From Capsaspora owczarzaki ATCC 30864 (Eukaryota; Opisthokonta; Filasterea), in NCBI RefSeq assembly GCF_000151315.2, contig NW_011887294.1, forward strand, positions 316,266 through 380,265: DNA of 64,000 nucleotides, read 5' to 3'. A program made the position numbers and the translations under genes. This document shows positions 20,901 to 33,001 of this stretch, piece by piece (position 1 is the first letter of the stretch; the number at the start of each line of letters is the position of its first letter). The notes under the pieces were generated by a model. It made no database searches and was not told where the DNA came from. It saw only the letters and a list, made by a program, of their open reading frames with translations.

Positions 20901-23268
20901 CAGCAACGCAGCAGCCTGTCGAAGAGTTTACCCCGACGGCCGGTTCCGTGCGCCAAGCCGTGTCGTCCTGGCGTGCCTCCTCGACGAGCAACACCCCGTC
21001 CGCAGCATCTCCCACCGTCTCTGGCTCGCGCACCACCGCCTCGTGGCGTGCCAACTCTATCGCGTCCACTACGCCTTCCACGCCGACCGGAGGAGCAGCA
21101 GCAGCCCGTGCATCTTGGCGTGCATCCCCCTCCGTCAGCAATGCCTCTGCCATCTCCAAGCCTGCAGCGCCAGAGGCTCCGGTTGCCGAAGCGCCAGAGA
21201 GCCCCGTTGAGAGCGTTCGATCGCGTGCCGCCTCTTGGGTGAACTCGACCAACGTGCCGCGGGCTTCCCCATCGCGTCCGAATGGTCCGAATGGGTCTGC
21301 TGCTTTGCGTGCTGCCAACGCCATCAACGCGGCTGCTGCCGCCCCTTCTGCTCCTGCCGCTACTTCTACTTCTGCGCCGCAGGTTAGCTCTCCAAGCGCG
21401 TCAACCACACCCAAAACGTCAACTCCCGCTGCCACTCCTGCTGCCTCTGTGGCAACACCCGCCGCCTCGTCGCCAGCGACTTCAACATTCACTCCAATCA
21501 AGCGCAAGGACGAGCTGTACGACGCTGCCGAGCGCGACATTCTCTCCGCGCTGGACGATTTCGATCGTCTGATTCCGAACAAGTCGGCGCAGGTCACTGC
21601 TACCGTCGCAGCACCTGCAGCAGCGGCCGCTGCCGCTCCGTCCATCAAGGCCACAGCGGCTGCCAACCCTTCTCTGGGAAGGCAGTGGTCGGTGCAATCT
21701 GCCACGCAAGCGGCTGCCGCTGCTGCCAACACGCCAAATCGCCCCGCCGGTCTCATCACCTCGTCGTATGTCAGTCCGCATGCCCGCGCTGCAGGATCTC
21801 CACTGCCATCGTCGCCCAGCCCTGCCACATCGTCCACTCAATTGCACAAGCCAGTCCAGCCGGCGGCAGCAACATCAGTTCCTTCAACTCCGGTTGGCAC
21901 TCCCTCTGCTCCCGCCTTCCCGACCCCAAAGTCTCCGGCTGCAGCTCCTGCTGGAGACACTTCTGCGTCAGCGTCTACAGAGGCCGACGATGTCGTCCCA
22001 GAGCTGTCGGCCACCGCGATGGCCGCATTCACAGCTCTGGAGTCTCGGTCCGGGTCTTCCTTGAGTCGCACACCGAGCAGCTCGGGCACCGGTGTTTCTG
22101 TCAAGCAATCGCTTTCGCGCTCGTCCTCGAACATGGACAGTGCCGACAAGCCCTCCGCCCAGATTCGTGGCCAATGCGGTGGTTGCGGCAAGGACATCAC
22201 AATGGCCGAGCGCGCCCTTTCGGCAGCAGGCCGCAAGTGGCATCATGATCACTTTGTGTGCGCCCATTGCCAGAAGCCGCTGGGAAAGACGCCGTTCTTC
22301 GAGTTGAATGGCAAGGTCTACTGCAGCGAAGACTACGAGTCGCTCTTCTTGCCCAGATGCCACGTCTGTCAGAAGCCGCAGGCAGGCAACTATGTCTCTG
22401 CCCTCGGCAAAATCTGGTGCCCCGAGCACCTGACATGTGGTGTCTGCAAGCAAGTCCTCTCGTCCTTTGTCGAGCACAATGGCCAGCCGCTGTGCCAGAA
22501 GCACTATGAAGAGCGCAATCAACGGATTTGCAAGCTGTGCACTTTGCCGATTAGCTCGGGCGCGCTCACCACAGGGCAAGCGTACTACCATCGCCAGTGC
22601 CTAGTTTGCAAGGTATAGAGAAATGGCGATCTTTCCAGCAGGGAGAATGTGCAGAGCTTGCTTGTTTGCTGTTTTCGTCTTTTTTTTTTTTTTCTTGCTT
22701 TTTTTTTTTTTTTTTTTTTGCTTTTTGCTTTTTGGCTTTGGGTTCTGTCGCTTGAGTGTGGGCGTTTGATGGTTGCTAACCAGCCCCATGGACACCGTTT
22801 GTAGGTTTGCAGCACCGCTCTCGACTCGCAGCCTCATTTTGTCGTCGATGGCGCGATTCTGTGCCAAGAGCATTATGCCAAGCGCTCTGGCTCGCTTACA
22901 TGCCACGGTTGTCAAAAACCACTTGTCGACACGTATGTTGACGCGATGGAGAAGCGATGGCATCCGACCTGCCTTGTGTGCACGGTAAGAGACTTGCATT
23001 TTGGACGATGGAACGATGCAATGACCGCAGCTTGTCAATGACGTTTCTCACCTTCACTGTTGTTTTGCCTCTTCTGCGCGGCGCTTAGACCTGTCGCTTG
23101 CCTTTCGAGGGTGGCTACTATCCCCACGCCGGAATGCCGTACTGCAAGAAAGACTTTTTCCGTCTGAAGAATTTGCTGTGTGGCTCTTGCGACACGCCCA
23201 TCACGGACGTGTACGAGGAAGTGAACGGCAAGCGTCTGCATGTGACTTGCGCCGCCAAGTTGAAGTAG
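17993..23268 (+). CDS. TKL-type protein kinase fused to C-terminal LIM domains
   Basis: Six exons: 17993-18201, 18842-19042, 19160-19274, 19442-22612, 22805-22984 and 23089-23268; 1351 aa. The kinase domain is at about 16-275: GKGSFGVV (23-30), Lys43, HRDVKTEN (137-144), DFG (157-159) and WTLAPEI. HRDVKxxN rather than HRDLAAR indicates a Ser/Thr kinase of the TKL group. A linker of about 800 residues rich in Ala, Pro and Ser follows. From about 1087 come four complete LIM double zinc fingers and a fifth that has only its first finger (CGSC...HVTC, then AAKLK and stop). The LIM array resembles paxillin-type domains that bind adhesion and actin proteins. LIM kinases have the opposite order, so this is not a LIMK orthologue. 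Cytoskeletal or adhesion signalling is inferred. Confidence 0.9.
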
Positions 23269-23512
23269 TGTCATTGTTTCGACCATGTATCTGTGTACAT
23301 GGGGGAAACCTCTGTGTCCCTTCCTTTTGTCTATCGCTTGGTTCCGCCACACCATGTTACCATGTATGTTGTTGAAGTTGTCAGTGTGTGCAGCGTTACC
23401 TCGTCAAATCATCAGTTAGTCAAATCCGACCTTTCGTTCAGTCACTTTTGTTGTTTTCACTCGTTCGCTTGTTGGTTGTTGGACGAAAAACATCGACTTT
23501 GCTGAGTTCACC

Positions 23513-24499
23513 ATGGATCCAATAGACCATGAGATGGCTCTTGATACGCATCCACCAAACGCGGACGCAGATCTGAGCAATCTGAGCGAGCACGACTCGG
23601 ACGACGATGACTCACTCGACCTGGCCTCGCGCGATGCCACTCGACCCGCAGGACGATCCGACGAGCAGCGCCAAGCAGCACGTAACGCCAGACTCGCGCT
23701 GCACAGCCAGTACGCACAGGCGGACGCGCGGCCCAAGCGATTCGGCGAGCTGCAACAACCGGCTGGATCATCCGAGCCCAGCAGCGCCACACCGCACTCT
23801 GGTGTCGAGTTTCGCAAGGATGGCAATGGCGATAGCGCCATGTCTTTACAGAGTCGGCAGGGTGGTGGTGGTGGTGCTGGTGTTGGTGCTGGTGTTGGAC
23901 CAGGTGGTGTTTCACATGGTACAGCGCACCAACCGTCATCGTCATCACCATCGCCATCAACACACAGGCAACAGACAAATGCAATGGTATTACATCCACA
24001 GGACGAGTCGTCTCGGATGGAGGTGGACGACGTGGATGGCGAGATTTCGTCTTCCACTCACGAACGCCTCGACAACGACGACGACGACAATAACGATGAC
24101 GAGTATCGCGATGTGCTCGTTCGCGCCATGCGCGTCTTATTTACACGGGAGCGGCTGCATCGCGAAGTCGAGGAGGTCAGTGCTGGGATTCTAAGATCTC
24201 GAAAGCCGATTTTGACAAGTTGGCTGTTTACCGAATTTGTTGACTTGTTGATGTTTGCGTTTGGTTTATTGTTTTGTGGGCGGTTATTCTAGGCCGCATC
24301 TTCTCAACTCACAGAGCAACACGAGCAGCAAATACGAGCCAGGCAGCGACAGCAGGACGATGAAGACGCCTACTTTGATTCAGAGAGTCCATCCGAAAGT
24401 GTAACAACCGCATTTACGACCGATGAAATCGTGCCCCCTCCAATCGACGGTAGCAGCGAAGAGGTTGATTATGATGATGATTGTTTTGTCAATGGATAG
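23513..24499 (+). CDS. Acidic low-complexity protein of unknown function
   Basis: Two exons, 23513-24175 and 24293-24499, joined in phase 0; 289 aa. The sequence is rich in Asp, Glu, Ser and Gly, with a Gly-Ala-Val run and an acidic NDDDDNNDD stretch. The only ordered-looking part is a helix across the exon junction (EYRDVLVRAMRVLFTRERLHREVEE then QLTEQHEQQIRARQ-like sequence), likely a short coiled coil. No family was recognised. Its 3' end is 154 bases from the convergent giant coiled-coil gene. Confidence 0.65.
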
Positions 24500-24653
24500 T
24501 TCCACGAGTACAACTTTCAACGCCCGTGGTAAATGCGTTTTGCATGGTGGAAATCGTTCAGGGGAAATGTTCAACTTTTTTTGTTTCATGTACAACACAT
24601 CACACAACATCACACAAACGAGAGACATGGAAAGAAACATTTACAAAATCAAT

Positions 24654-27600
24654 TCAAGACATGAAGGGAAACGGGGTGGCAAAGGGCTGGCGTGCAGGCT
24701 GATTCAGCAACCAGGATGCTGGGTGGGTTTTCGCCGAAGGTGCGTTCATGCTGGAATAGGCGGTCTGCAGGTCGTGCATCTTGCGATTGGCAGCGTGTTG
24801 ATACTTGCTGCCGCCGTAGAACAGACGGCGTGCAGCCATGACAGCCAACACACCCTTGCGGAAACGACGGAGCGGAGTCAGCATTTGGCGATGGATGGCC
24901 GGCGGCATGACACTGCCGGTGCAGACAGCCGTGACTTGATCGACCTCGCGGTCGGCCTGGTCGATAATGTTGAGGCAAAGGCTTTCAATGTGAGCGAGGC
25001 GCGTGTTTTCAACGGCCAAATACCGCTTTTGGAAGGTGAGTTTTTGCACCTGAGAGCTCAGCTCTTGGCATTGGGCAGCCAGCATTTCCACAGTGCCGTT
25101 GCCTGCAGCAGCGGGGAGTTGCTGAGTCGCATTGTGCATTTGGTAGTGCGTCGCCCAGGGCACAAGCGGAGAGTTGGCAGTGCTGTTTCGTGCGGTCGTC
25201 AGGGCGGTGAGAACCGAATCACGCTGTTGCGCCCAAGACTGCCTGGCGCGGGACTCGCGGCGACGCTCGCTCTCGCGCTGATCGCGTTCGGAAGCCAGAG
25301 TAGTCTCCATCGAGTGTACAGTGGACTGCAGCTCTGCAATCTTGCTCTTGTACGTGTCGACGCGACCAGCGTACTTTTGTTGAACCTGGCCCAAGAAGAG
25401 GTGCAAGGCTTGCATCCAGTTGCTGTTGACAATGCTGCCGGCTTCTCCGTGCTGCAGCATCAGCGCAGGGAGGCCATTCGCTCGTGCGCCATTGCTTCCG
25501 ACAGATGCAACAATCCATGCATGAATTTCACCGACGGAAGGCTGCGCAACGGGTGCTGCCAGGGCAAACTGCTGCTGCATTTCGTGCGTACGCAACTGCT
25601 GCTGCAGCTCGTTGCATCGCACGTTGGCCGCCTCCAATTCGACCTGCAGCCGCTCAATCTTGTCCATGGCCGAGGTCAAGGCGGACTGCAACGTCGCTTG
25701 GGCGGCCAGAGCAGCCTGGCGATCCTCGGCGTGACGAGCCTCCATGCGACGACGCTCCTCAAGCATGTCGGCCCGCATGGTTGTCATTCGGCCTTCCGCG
25801 GCGCCAGTGGCCGTGTTGGCGGCATCAAGTCGCAGCTGGAGCAGCTGGAGTTGGTGGATGGCCGCTTGGTGCTCGCGCGCCGCCTCTCCGGCATCGTGCT
25901 GACTGGTGTCCAACAGCCGCTGAGCGCGCTCTGCACTCGCCGACAAGGTCGCATTGAGCGCTGCAAGACGATCACGCTCAGCCGAGACCAGCAACAACTC
26001 GCGATTGACGCGGGTCATTTCCGCTTGCGACACTGCTGCCGCTGCGGCTTGGGCAGAGCTTGCCGCGTGTGCGGCGTTGGTGGCCGCAGAGACAATGGCT
26101 GCCGTAGCATCGCTCGACATGGTTGCGGTTGTCGGAATGAACTGAGCAGCAGGAGCAGCAGCGTGCGACTGTTGGTGGGTCAGCATTTCGCGTGCAATCA
26201 CGCCGGTGACGGTCGTGGTGAATGAGGTAAAGCAGTCAGAAACCATTCGCACAATTTCTTGGGGCGATGCGCTTGCAGGGATGGGCAGGGCGACAGCTGG
26301 AGCCGAAACTGGTGGCTGGGTCGAGGCGACGCGCGCAGCATGCGCCTGCTCCGACATGGTCTGTTGAGCGGAGGCCGCGGCGGACGCAGCTTTGGCGGCA
26401 TCCGCGGCAGCAGCGGCGATGCTTGCTTGGCCAGCTGCAACGGCAGACGACACAACCTGGGCCATGTGGGTCTGCAGTTCTTGCTGCTGGTGGTAGTGCT
26501 GGTACTCTTGCACATGGCGGAGAACGGGACTCAGTTGCGAGGTCAGCTCCGAGCGGATGAGCTGGGAAATTGCCTCAATGGACGGACCAGGAGCAGGTGC
26601 TGGCATCACAACGGCGGGAGGAGGAGCAGCAACAGCAGCAGCAGCAGCAGCCGCAGGTGCAGGAGTGGGGCTCGAGGCAGCAAGGCGTGCTTGCACCGTG
26701 GAGGCAATTGTCAACTCGTTTTGCAAGCGCTGGTGATCGCGATAGAGTTTGTCCATCTCGGCACGCAGGGTACGCTCGGTCGAGACTTGCTCGTTGAGTT
26801 GCGTCTTGGCACTCTGCAGATCAAACGTGCAGGACTGCAGCTGAGCCTTGAGAAGAGACACGTCGCGTTCGTGCTGCGAGCTGGCACGCTCGTAAGACAG
26901 GCGCTCTTCGTTCTGAGTCTGCGTGGCGCGAGTGCTGTCACTAGCGACCTGCTTGAGCTGGACTTGCAATTCCATGCGCTGCTGACGCTCTTGCATCAGC
27001 TGAGCATCCAACTTCTGCTTGTCCTCATCCAGGGCTTCAAGACGGCTGGTCTGTTGGGCCACTCGCGCTTGCATCTGCTGGACTTCAGCAACAGCGACGC
27101 TCTTTGCCGACTCGAGGACGCCGAGGTTGGTCTGCAGGCTGGAGACCTGGCTCTGGAGATTGGCAATGGTGGACTGGAGCGCGTTGACTTGCCCGGCGCT
27201 CGTCTCACGTGCGTTTCCATTCTCGGCAGCTACTGCTGTGAGCTGGACGACTTGAGCCTGTGCCGCACTCAGCCACGCTTCAGTTTGCTTGAGCTTGCCG
27301 CTCAGCTCCTGGGCGTCGGCGAGCGCGCTCTTTCCAGACGCAGTCATCGCAACCGCACTGGTCTCGAGCGAAGCGACTTGAGCTTGCAAGGCAGCGACAG
27401 TTTGCTGCAAGTGTTGCACGAGCGCGTTCTTTTCACCAGCGTCCTTGTCAAGACGAGCACACTCTTGCTCGAGCTCGTCCTTGTACAGACGCTCCTCTTC
27501 CAAGAGATTGCCGTTGACAGTGGCTGTCTCGCGTTCTGCGTCAAGTTCACTGCTCACAAGAGCCAACTTGGCCTGAAGCGCGGCAAGCTGCTCAGCGCCC

Positions 27601-30600
27601 GACGCTTGATCAGAAGCCAACTGCTGCTGAACATTGTGCAGAGCCTGGTGCGCTTGATCGATGCGCTCTTGCAACTGGGCAGCGTCAGCGGTGCTGGAGG
27701 CAAGCAGCATGTCCAGGCGGCCTTGGGTTTCAGCCAACGCGGCGGTCGCAACGGCAAAGGCCTGCTCCTTTTCGTCCAGAGCAGCCAACAGCTCGGTTTT
27801 GTCGGCAGTCAGCTTGTCCTTCGTCGCCAAGGTGGTGGCCAATTCCAGGCGAACGTCCTCCAAGGTAGCGCGATCCACATTGTGTGCCTGCACAACCACC
27901 TCACGCTCGCGCGCAAAATCGGAAACGCGGCGGTTGAGCGACTCGAGTTCGCCCGACATCAAGTCCAGCTCACGATCCTTCAAGGTCTCAAAGCGCGCAT
28001 CCTTTTCGGCGAGTTGCAAAGTGAGCTGCTCGAGCATGGCCTGGGCTCGTCGGACCTCCTCAGCATGCCGTTCGGCATTCTGTTGCAACTTGGTCTCGAG
28101 GCCAGCCTTTTCAACGATCAACGCTTGCTGCGCTGCACCTTGTTCCTCAGAAGCAGCGTGAAGGGCTTGCAGGCTGGCCGTCGCTTGGTTGAGCTGCAGC
28201 TTGAACTGTTCCAGCTCGGCCGTCTTGCTGCTGAGACTTTGCTGCATGGCGTCCAAGTCGTCCGTCGAAATGCGGTGCTTCTCGGCCAGAGTGTGCGAGT
28301 CTTGGCGCGAAGACGACAAAGTGGCGCTCAGCTGGTCTCGAGTCGCAGTCAGCTCCGAAACGACTTGCTGGGTGGCCTCCAGCTGCTTGGCAAGTTCGGC
28401 AGCGGTGCGGTATTGCGCTTCCATCTGCGCTTGCATGGCCAGCATTTCTTGTTGAAGCTCCTCAACGTGTGCATTCGAGTCGGCAGTCATCTTGTTGAGT
28501 TGTTCAATTTGGAGCTTTTGCATGGCGTTGCGCTCAGAATGAGCCTCAGTCAGACTCTTGCCCAAAGCCTCGACTTGATTTGTCAGCGTCAGCGACTGAG
28601 TCACCTCCGAGTCGAGATGCGACGTGACCGCGGCAAGCTCGGCTGTCAGCTGCGCACACTTGCGCTCGGCGCTGTCGGCGCGAGCAATGGAGCTGTCGAC
28701 CGAAGCGCGAAGCTCAGACATGGCAGTGCCGAGTTGCGTTTCCAGCGCTTCAGACTTGGCTGCGGATTCTTCAAATTGGGCGCGGGACTCGCTGAAAGCG
28801 CGGCGTTGCTCCTCGAGCTGCTCGGCGGTCTGGGCGTACTTGAGCGTGGCCGTCTGCAATTCCTGAGAAATGTGGGCGACTTCTTGCTCTTGCTTTTGGC
28901 ACAGGGTTGCTTGTTCTTCCAGCAGGATTTGCTGAGCTTCAAGTGCACTCTCGGCGGATTGCAGCTTGACGCTTGCAGCGGCGCTTTCTTGCTTTGAATC
29001 GTGCACTTGCAGCGTGCGCTCGTCCAGCTGTCCTCGCAAAACCACAATCTGAGACTCGAGTTGCTCAATCTTGGCAGAAGCAGCGCTCAAGGACTGAAGG
29101 GCCTCTTGCAGCTTTTGCTGTTGCTCATCCAGCGTCATGGAGGTCAGCTGCTCGCGCTGAAGCTTGGCAGAGAGTTCGTCCAAAGCCTGTTGGCGGGAGA
29201 CGGCAAGCTCGCGAAGCTGCTCCACGGAGGAGGTCAACGCTTCCAGCAAGGAATCCTTCTCCTTCGCCTCGGTCAGGTTCAGCTCGAGTTGCTCGGCGTG
29301 CTTGGAAGCGTTCGAGACAAGCTCCTGGACTTGAACCGTCAGGTCCTGAACTCGCTCGCTGGCTTCCGCCAGCTCTCCGTCAAGCTCTTGAACACGTTCC
29401 TCGGCTGACTCGCACTTGCTCGTCAAGCTTTCCATCCGTTGGGACTCTTGGGCCAGCTGATCCGTGGCTTTGGCCAGCTCTTGATCCAGCTGGTCTGCCC
29501 GCTGCTCGGTCTCTTGGCAACGAAGAGTCAGAGATTGGACAGCCGCTGTGGCCTCATTCAAGGACGCTTCAAGCTGGCTAGCCCGTTCGCATTGCTGTGC
29601 GAGCTGCTGTGTGGTCGATTCATGCTTGGCTGACAGCTCGGCCTGGCGAGCAGCCATGCCGGACACTTCATCTTCCTTGGTCCGAAGCAAGGATTGGGCA
29701 TCCTTCAACTGCTCGGTCATCGCGGCCATCGCCCGCTCGAGTTCTTCTGCCCGAGCAGCTTGCTGCTGAACAACAGCTGATGATGCTTCGATTTGCTTGG
29801 CCATGTCGCTGGCGCGTTGACGAAGCGTCTCTCGTTCTGCTTGGGTCGCATCCAGCGCCTCCGATGCACGCTGCAGTGCCGCATGAGCATCGTCGCACGC
29901 CGCCTGAAGCTCCTGTTGCTTTTGCACTGAAGTCTCGCGGTCGCTGGAGAACTGGCGAACGGCATCCGACATGCGGCGTTGCATTTCTGTCAGCTCGCTG
30001 TTGGCCAAATCAAGCTCCCTCTCCTTCAAGCTCTCGTTGTGGGCATAGAGCTCTTGGTTGGCGCGAGCAAGACGATCCGTGCTCTGGGCGATCGATCGTG
30101 CAGTGGCGCATACTTGTTGGACTTCTGGGAGAACGAGAGCCTGAGCCGGGATGCTGACAATCTGTCGTGTAGTTCGACCCAAAAAAAAAAACACTCAACG
30201 AGTCAGTCACCCACAATACTGCAAAAAACAAAACCTCTTCATTACATGCAGAGCAAAACACTCACCGCTGAATCCATTCGCGAGGTATACTCTCCAACCA
30301 GCTCAGAGTCCTCTTGCATGAGGATTGAAACGTGGGCACCAGAGGCCTCGTGCGCGGTCAAGATGGGAAGGAGAACCTTGGCCGCCTGGAGCTCGACCTC
30401 GAGGTTGCGGACGGTCGCGGAAAGTTGGTTGGTTTGCAGCTGTTGTTCTTCCAATGTGAGCGCCTTGGCCTCGCGGAAGGCAGAGAACTCACTCTGGAGC
30501 TTTTGCACAGCTTCGCGGGCGAGGGAGGCTTGCTCATTCGCAGCGGCCAAGTCCATGACAAGCCCATCGCGAGCCAGCTGCAGATCAAGCAGCTCTCGAT

Positions 30601-33001
30601 TTGCTGCAAACGCGTCGTTGCTGATTTGCGACTTGGAGGCAGCCAGCTGGTCGATGGTGGCGGAAAGCGTGATATGGGTTGCCTTGAGGGACTGCAACTC
30701 GGCCGTGACCGCACTCAAGTTACCGCTGACAGCATCACGCTCGGTGGACAGCTGTTCAATAGTCCGAGCGGCTTCGTCCAGTCGGGCTTGGTGCGTGGCA
30801 ATTGAATCGGTGAGCTTTATCGCCTCAGCGGCGGATTCTTGCAGGGTCTGCTCGAGCTCGGCCACCTGTGTGATGTGCTGTGCCGCAAGCTGGTCCATAG
30901 CGTCAGCATGGCTAGCAGAAAGCTGGTCAACGGCGTCCTTGTGTTGCTGCTGTGCAAAAGCGATGGCACCGTTGGCATCCTGCAACTCTTGCTCACTTGC
31001 CTCGAGGGCTGCAGCTTGCGCGGCGTTTTCGGCTTGGACGCTGGCAAGCCGTGCGTTGAGGGCTGCAATCATGGAAACTTGCTCTTCAGTGGACGAATGG
31101 TGGGCCAGCATTTCAGAGCTCTGCTGCTCGGTCAGTGTCTGCACAGCTGCGTTGCTGGCGTCGAGTTGCTTCATGAGCGTGGCGATTTGCTCCTCCAGGT
31201 TGGATTGCGTCTGCTGGATGGCTGCAAGTTCGGTAGCGTGTGCTCCGGTAGCAACGCTCATCTGGGAATCGAAAGCTGCACGAGCTTCCTGCATTTCCTG
31301 TGCGTGCTTGGAAGCAAGGTTGCTGAGCGCTTCCTCGTGTGTCTTGGCCGCGGTTTCCGCCAACGTTGAGCTCGTGGCGAGCTCGGTTTCCAGCTCAACA
31401 ACGCGCGCCGCATGCTGCTCGGTCAGCGCAGTGATTGCAGCATTCAGCGCATCAAACTTGGTCTGAAGGTTGTCAAGAGTCGCCTTGCGCTCCTCGCTCT
31501 CTCGGGCAAATGCGTCGCGCTCAAGGAGGGTGGCGTCAATCAGCTCGTTCATTTCGTTAATGATCTGCTCGTGCTCGACAAGCTTGTCGCGAAGCATGGC
31601 GCATTCCTGCACGACAGACTGATGCGTCGCGGTCAATGTGGCGTGCTTTTGCTCGGTGTCGTCGCACTGCTGTTGCTGAGCCTGAATTTGCTCCTGAAGC
31701 TCCTTTTCGATGGCAACGTACTCGGTGCTGGTGCGTTCCAGCGCATTGGTCAGCTCAGCGACCTGCTCCTGCAGCTGAACACAGCGGGTTTCAGCAGCGC
31801 TGTTGTTGCGGTTGAGCTCGGACAGGCGGCGATCGTACTGCGACAGGGAGCTTTGATAAATGTCAAGTTCAGTGTCCTTGAAGAGCTCCAGCCGCTTGCG
31901 CGAAGCATCAGACTCTTGCAGTGCCAGATCACGCTCCTCAGCGAGCTGCTTGATGTCGCGCTCGTGCTGGTGGGTGAGGTCGGAATAACGACGATCAAAC
32001 TCGCCGAGCTGCTCGTTGGCAATGTCAAGTTCGCTTTGCTTGAGCATTTCGTCGTGCAGGCGCAATGCTGCGTTGTCTGTGCGAAGCTTCTTGTTGTCTT
32101 GTGCAATGTCCAATGCGGCCAAATACAGGTGCTGGCATTCGGCCTGAATTCCTTTGGGCAGCGAATCAAGCTGTCAAAGCATAACGTTCCAAAAAACAAT
32201 TGGTTTTGTGAGCAACGTGTCGTACAAAATGGCAGGCGCTTGTCAAGCAATTGAAAGAAAAAGAACAACAACAAGAAGAAAAACAATAACTCACCAAAGT
32301 TTTCAGCTTTTCAAACCCAGAGTCAGAGGGTCAGAGGGTGCGCCAAGTCCTGACATGTTGCTCGTGTTCAAATCGGAGCCAAACGACCAGCGACGGGCTT
32401 CGGCCAGCTGACGCTGCAAATCTTCGTTTGCACGAGTGAAGCGGGCGAGCGAGGTCGAGTTGGTGCGGCCGGCACGCGAGCCAGTGCTCATAATCGAGCT
32501 GTCCAACACTGGGCTGACGGGTCCCGGGCTCGGGAGCGCGGCCAGCGCGATCGGAGTGAGCTCCTTGTTGCTTGTGCTGCGTTGGGAACGAGGCCTGCGC
32601 GTTGTAATGTGCTGCGAGGCGCGAGCCACCGGCGACAGCGCTTCTCCAGCCACGTCCCAAGCGGACACTGCGGTGCCCAACGGCGAGACGGGCGCTTGAC
32701 GGAGGGTCGCAGCGGAGGCGATCAACGGGGAAGACGCTGAGGAAGCCACTGGGGTCGCCTTGCTTGAAGCAGCAGCAGCAGAGGCAGGAGGAGCAGCCGA
32801 GACAGCGACGACGTTGGGCGACTCGCTGACAGCCAGCGGGCGTCGCGGCACTGCGGGTGACACAGACGCGGCATTGCGCTGGGAGGTTGACTTGGCGACT
32901 GGGATAGGCGTCTGCTGGGCGGCAGGGGTCACGAACAGCTGCTTCAAACGGTTTCGATCGTCTGAAACCAGATCGTGGTAGTTTTCTTGGTTTTTGCTCA
33001 T
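24654..33001 (-). CDS. Giant coiled-coil protein with PACT-like C-terminus (frame disrupted by 8-bp duplication)
   Basis: Three exons on the minus strand: 32295-33001, 30266-32170 and 24654-30161; about 2,700 aa. The first ~215 residues are Ser/Ala/Pro-rich. Nearly all the rest is heptad-repeat coiled coil, broken by an Ala-rich segment. The last 128 residues (24657-25040) contain LTFQKRYLAV, a helix, then LTPLRRFRKGVLAVMAARR. This matches the pattern of the PACT domain that targets pericentrin, AKAP9 and yeast Pcp1/Spc110 to microtubule-organising centres. A four-copy ELD motif is spread along the rod. Exon 1 has an 8-bp tandem duplication that shifts the frame. Without it exon 1 is 233 codons and joins exon 2 smoothly (SDSGFEKLKTL then LDSLPKG). 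A centrosome or spindle-pole scaffold role is inferred. Confidence 0.75.
24819..25040 (-). other. PACT-like domain region
   Basis: About 75 residues near the C-terminus of the giant coiled-coil protein. QKRYL followed some 45 residues later by RRFRKGVLAVMAARR resembles the pericentrin/AKAP9 centrosome-targeting (PACT) pattern of a KYL element and an RFR-x-AV-x-A-x-R element. Recognised by eye. Confidence 0.55.
32323..32338 (-). repeat. 8-bp tandem duplication inside coding exon
   Basis: TCAGAGGG occurs twice in a row on the plus strand (32323-32330 and 32331-32338). The reading frame before it (MSGLGAPSDP) runs into a stop soon after. The frame that splices correctly to exon 2 resumes immediately after it. 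One copy restores a continuous frame. Confidence 0.85.

Noticed and set aside
17993-23268. LIMK orthologue
   Set aside because: Domain order is reversed, there are four to five LIMs rather than two, and no PDZ domain is visible.
24423-28997. Two long plus-strand open frames (about 600 and 912 codons) over the coiled-coil gene
   Set aside because: They are shadows of the Glu/Gln/Ala/Leu-rich minus-strand gene and consist mostly of Leu and Gln/Arg runs without domains or splice logic.
32295-33001. Separate small gene ending at the premature stop before 32303
   Set aside because: The frame after the 8-bp duplication reaches a perfect donor and continues the protein into exon 2, so a disrupted first exon of the giant gene is more likely.
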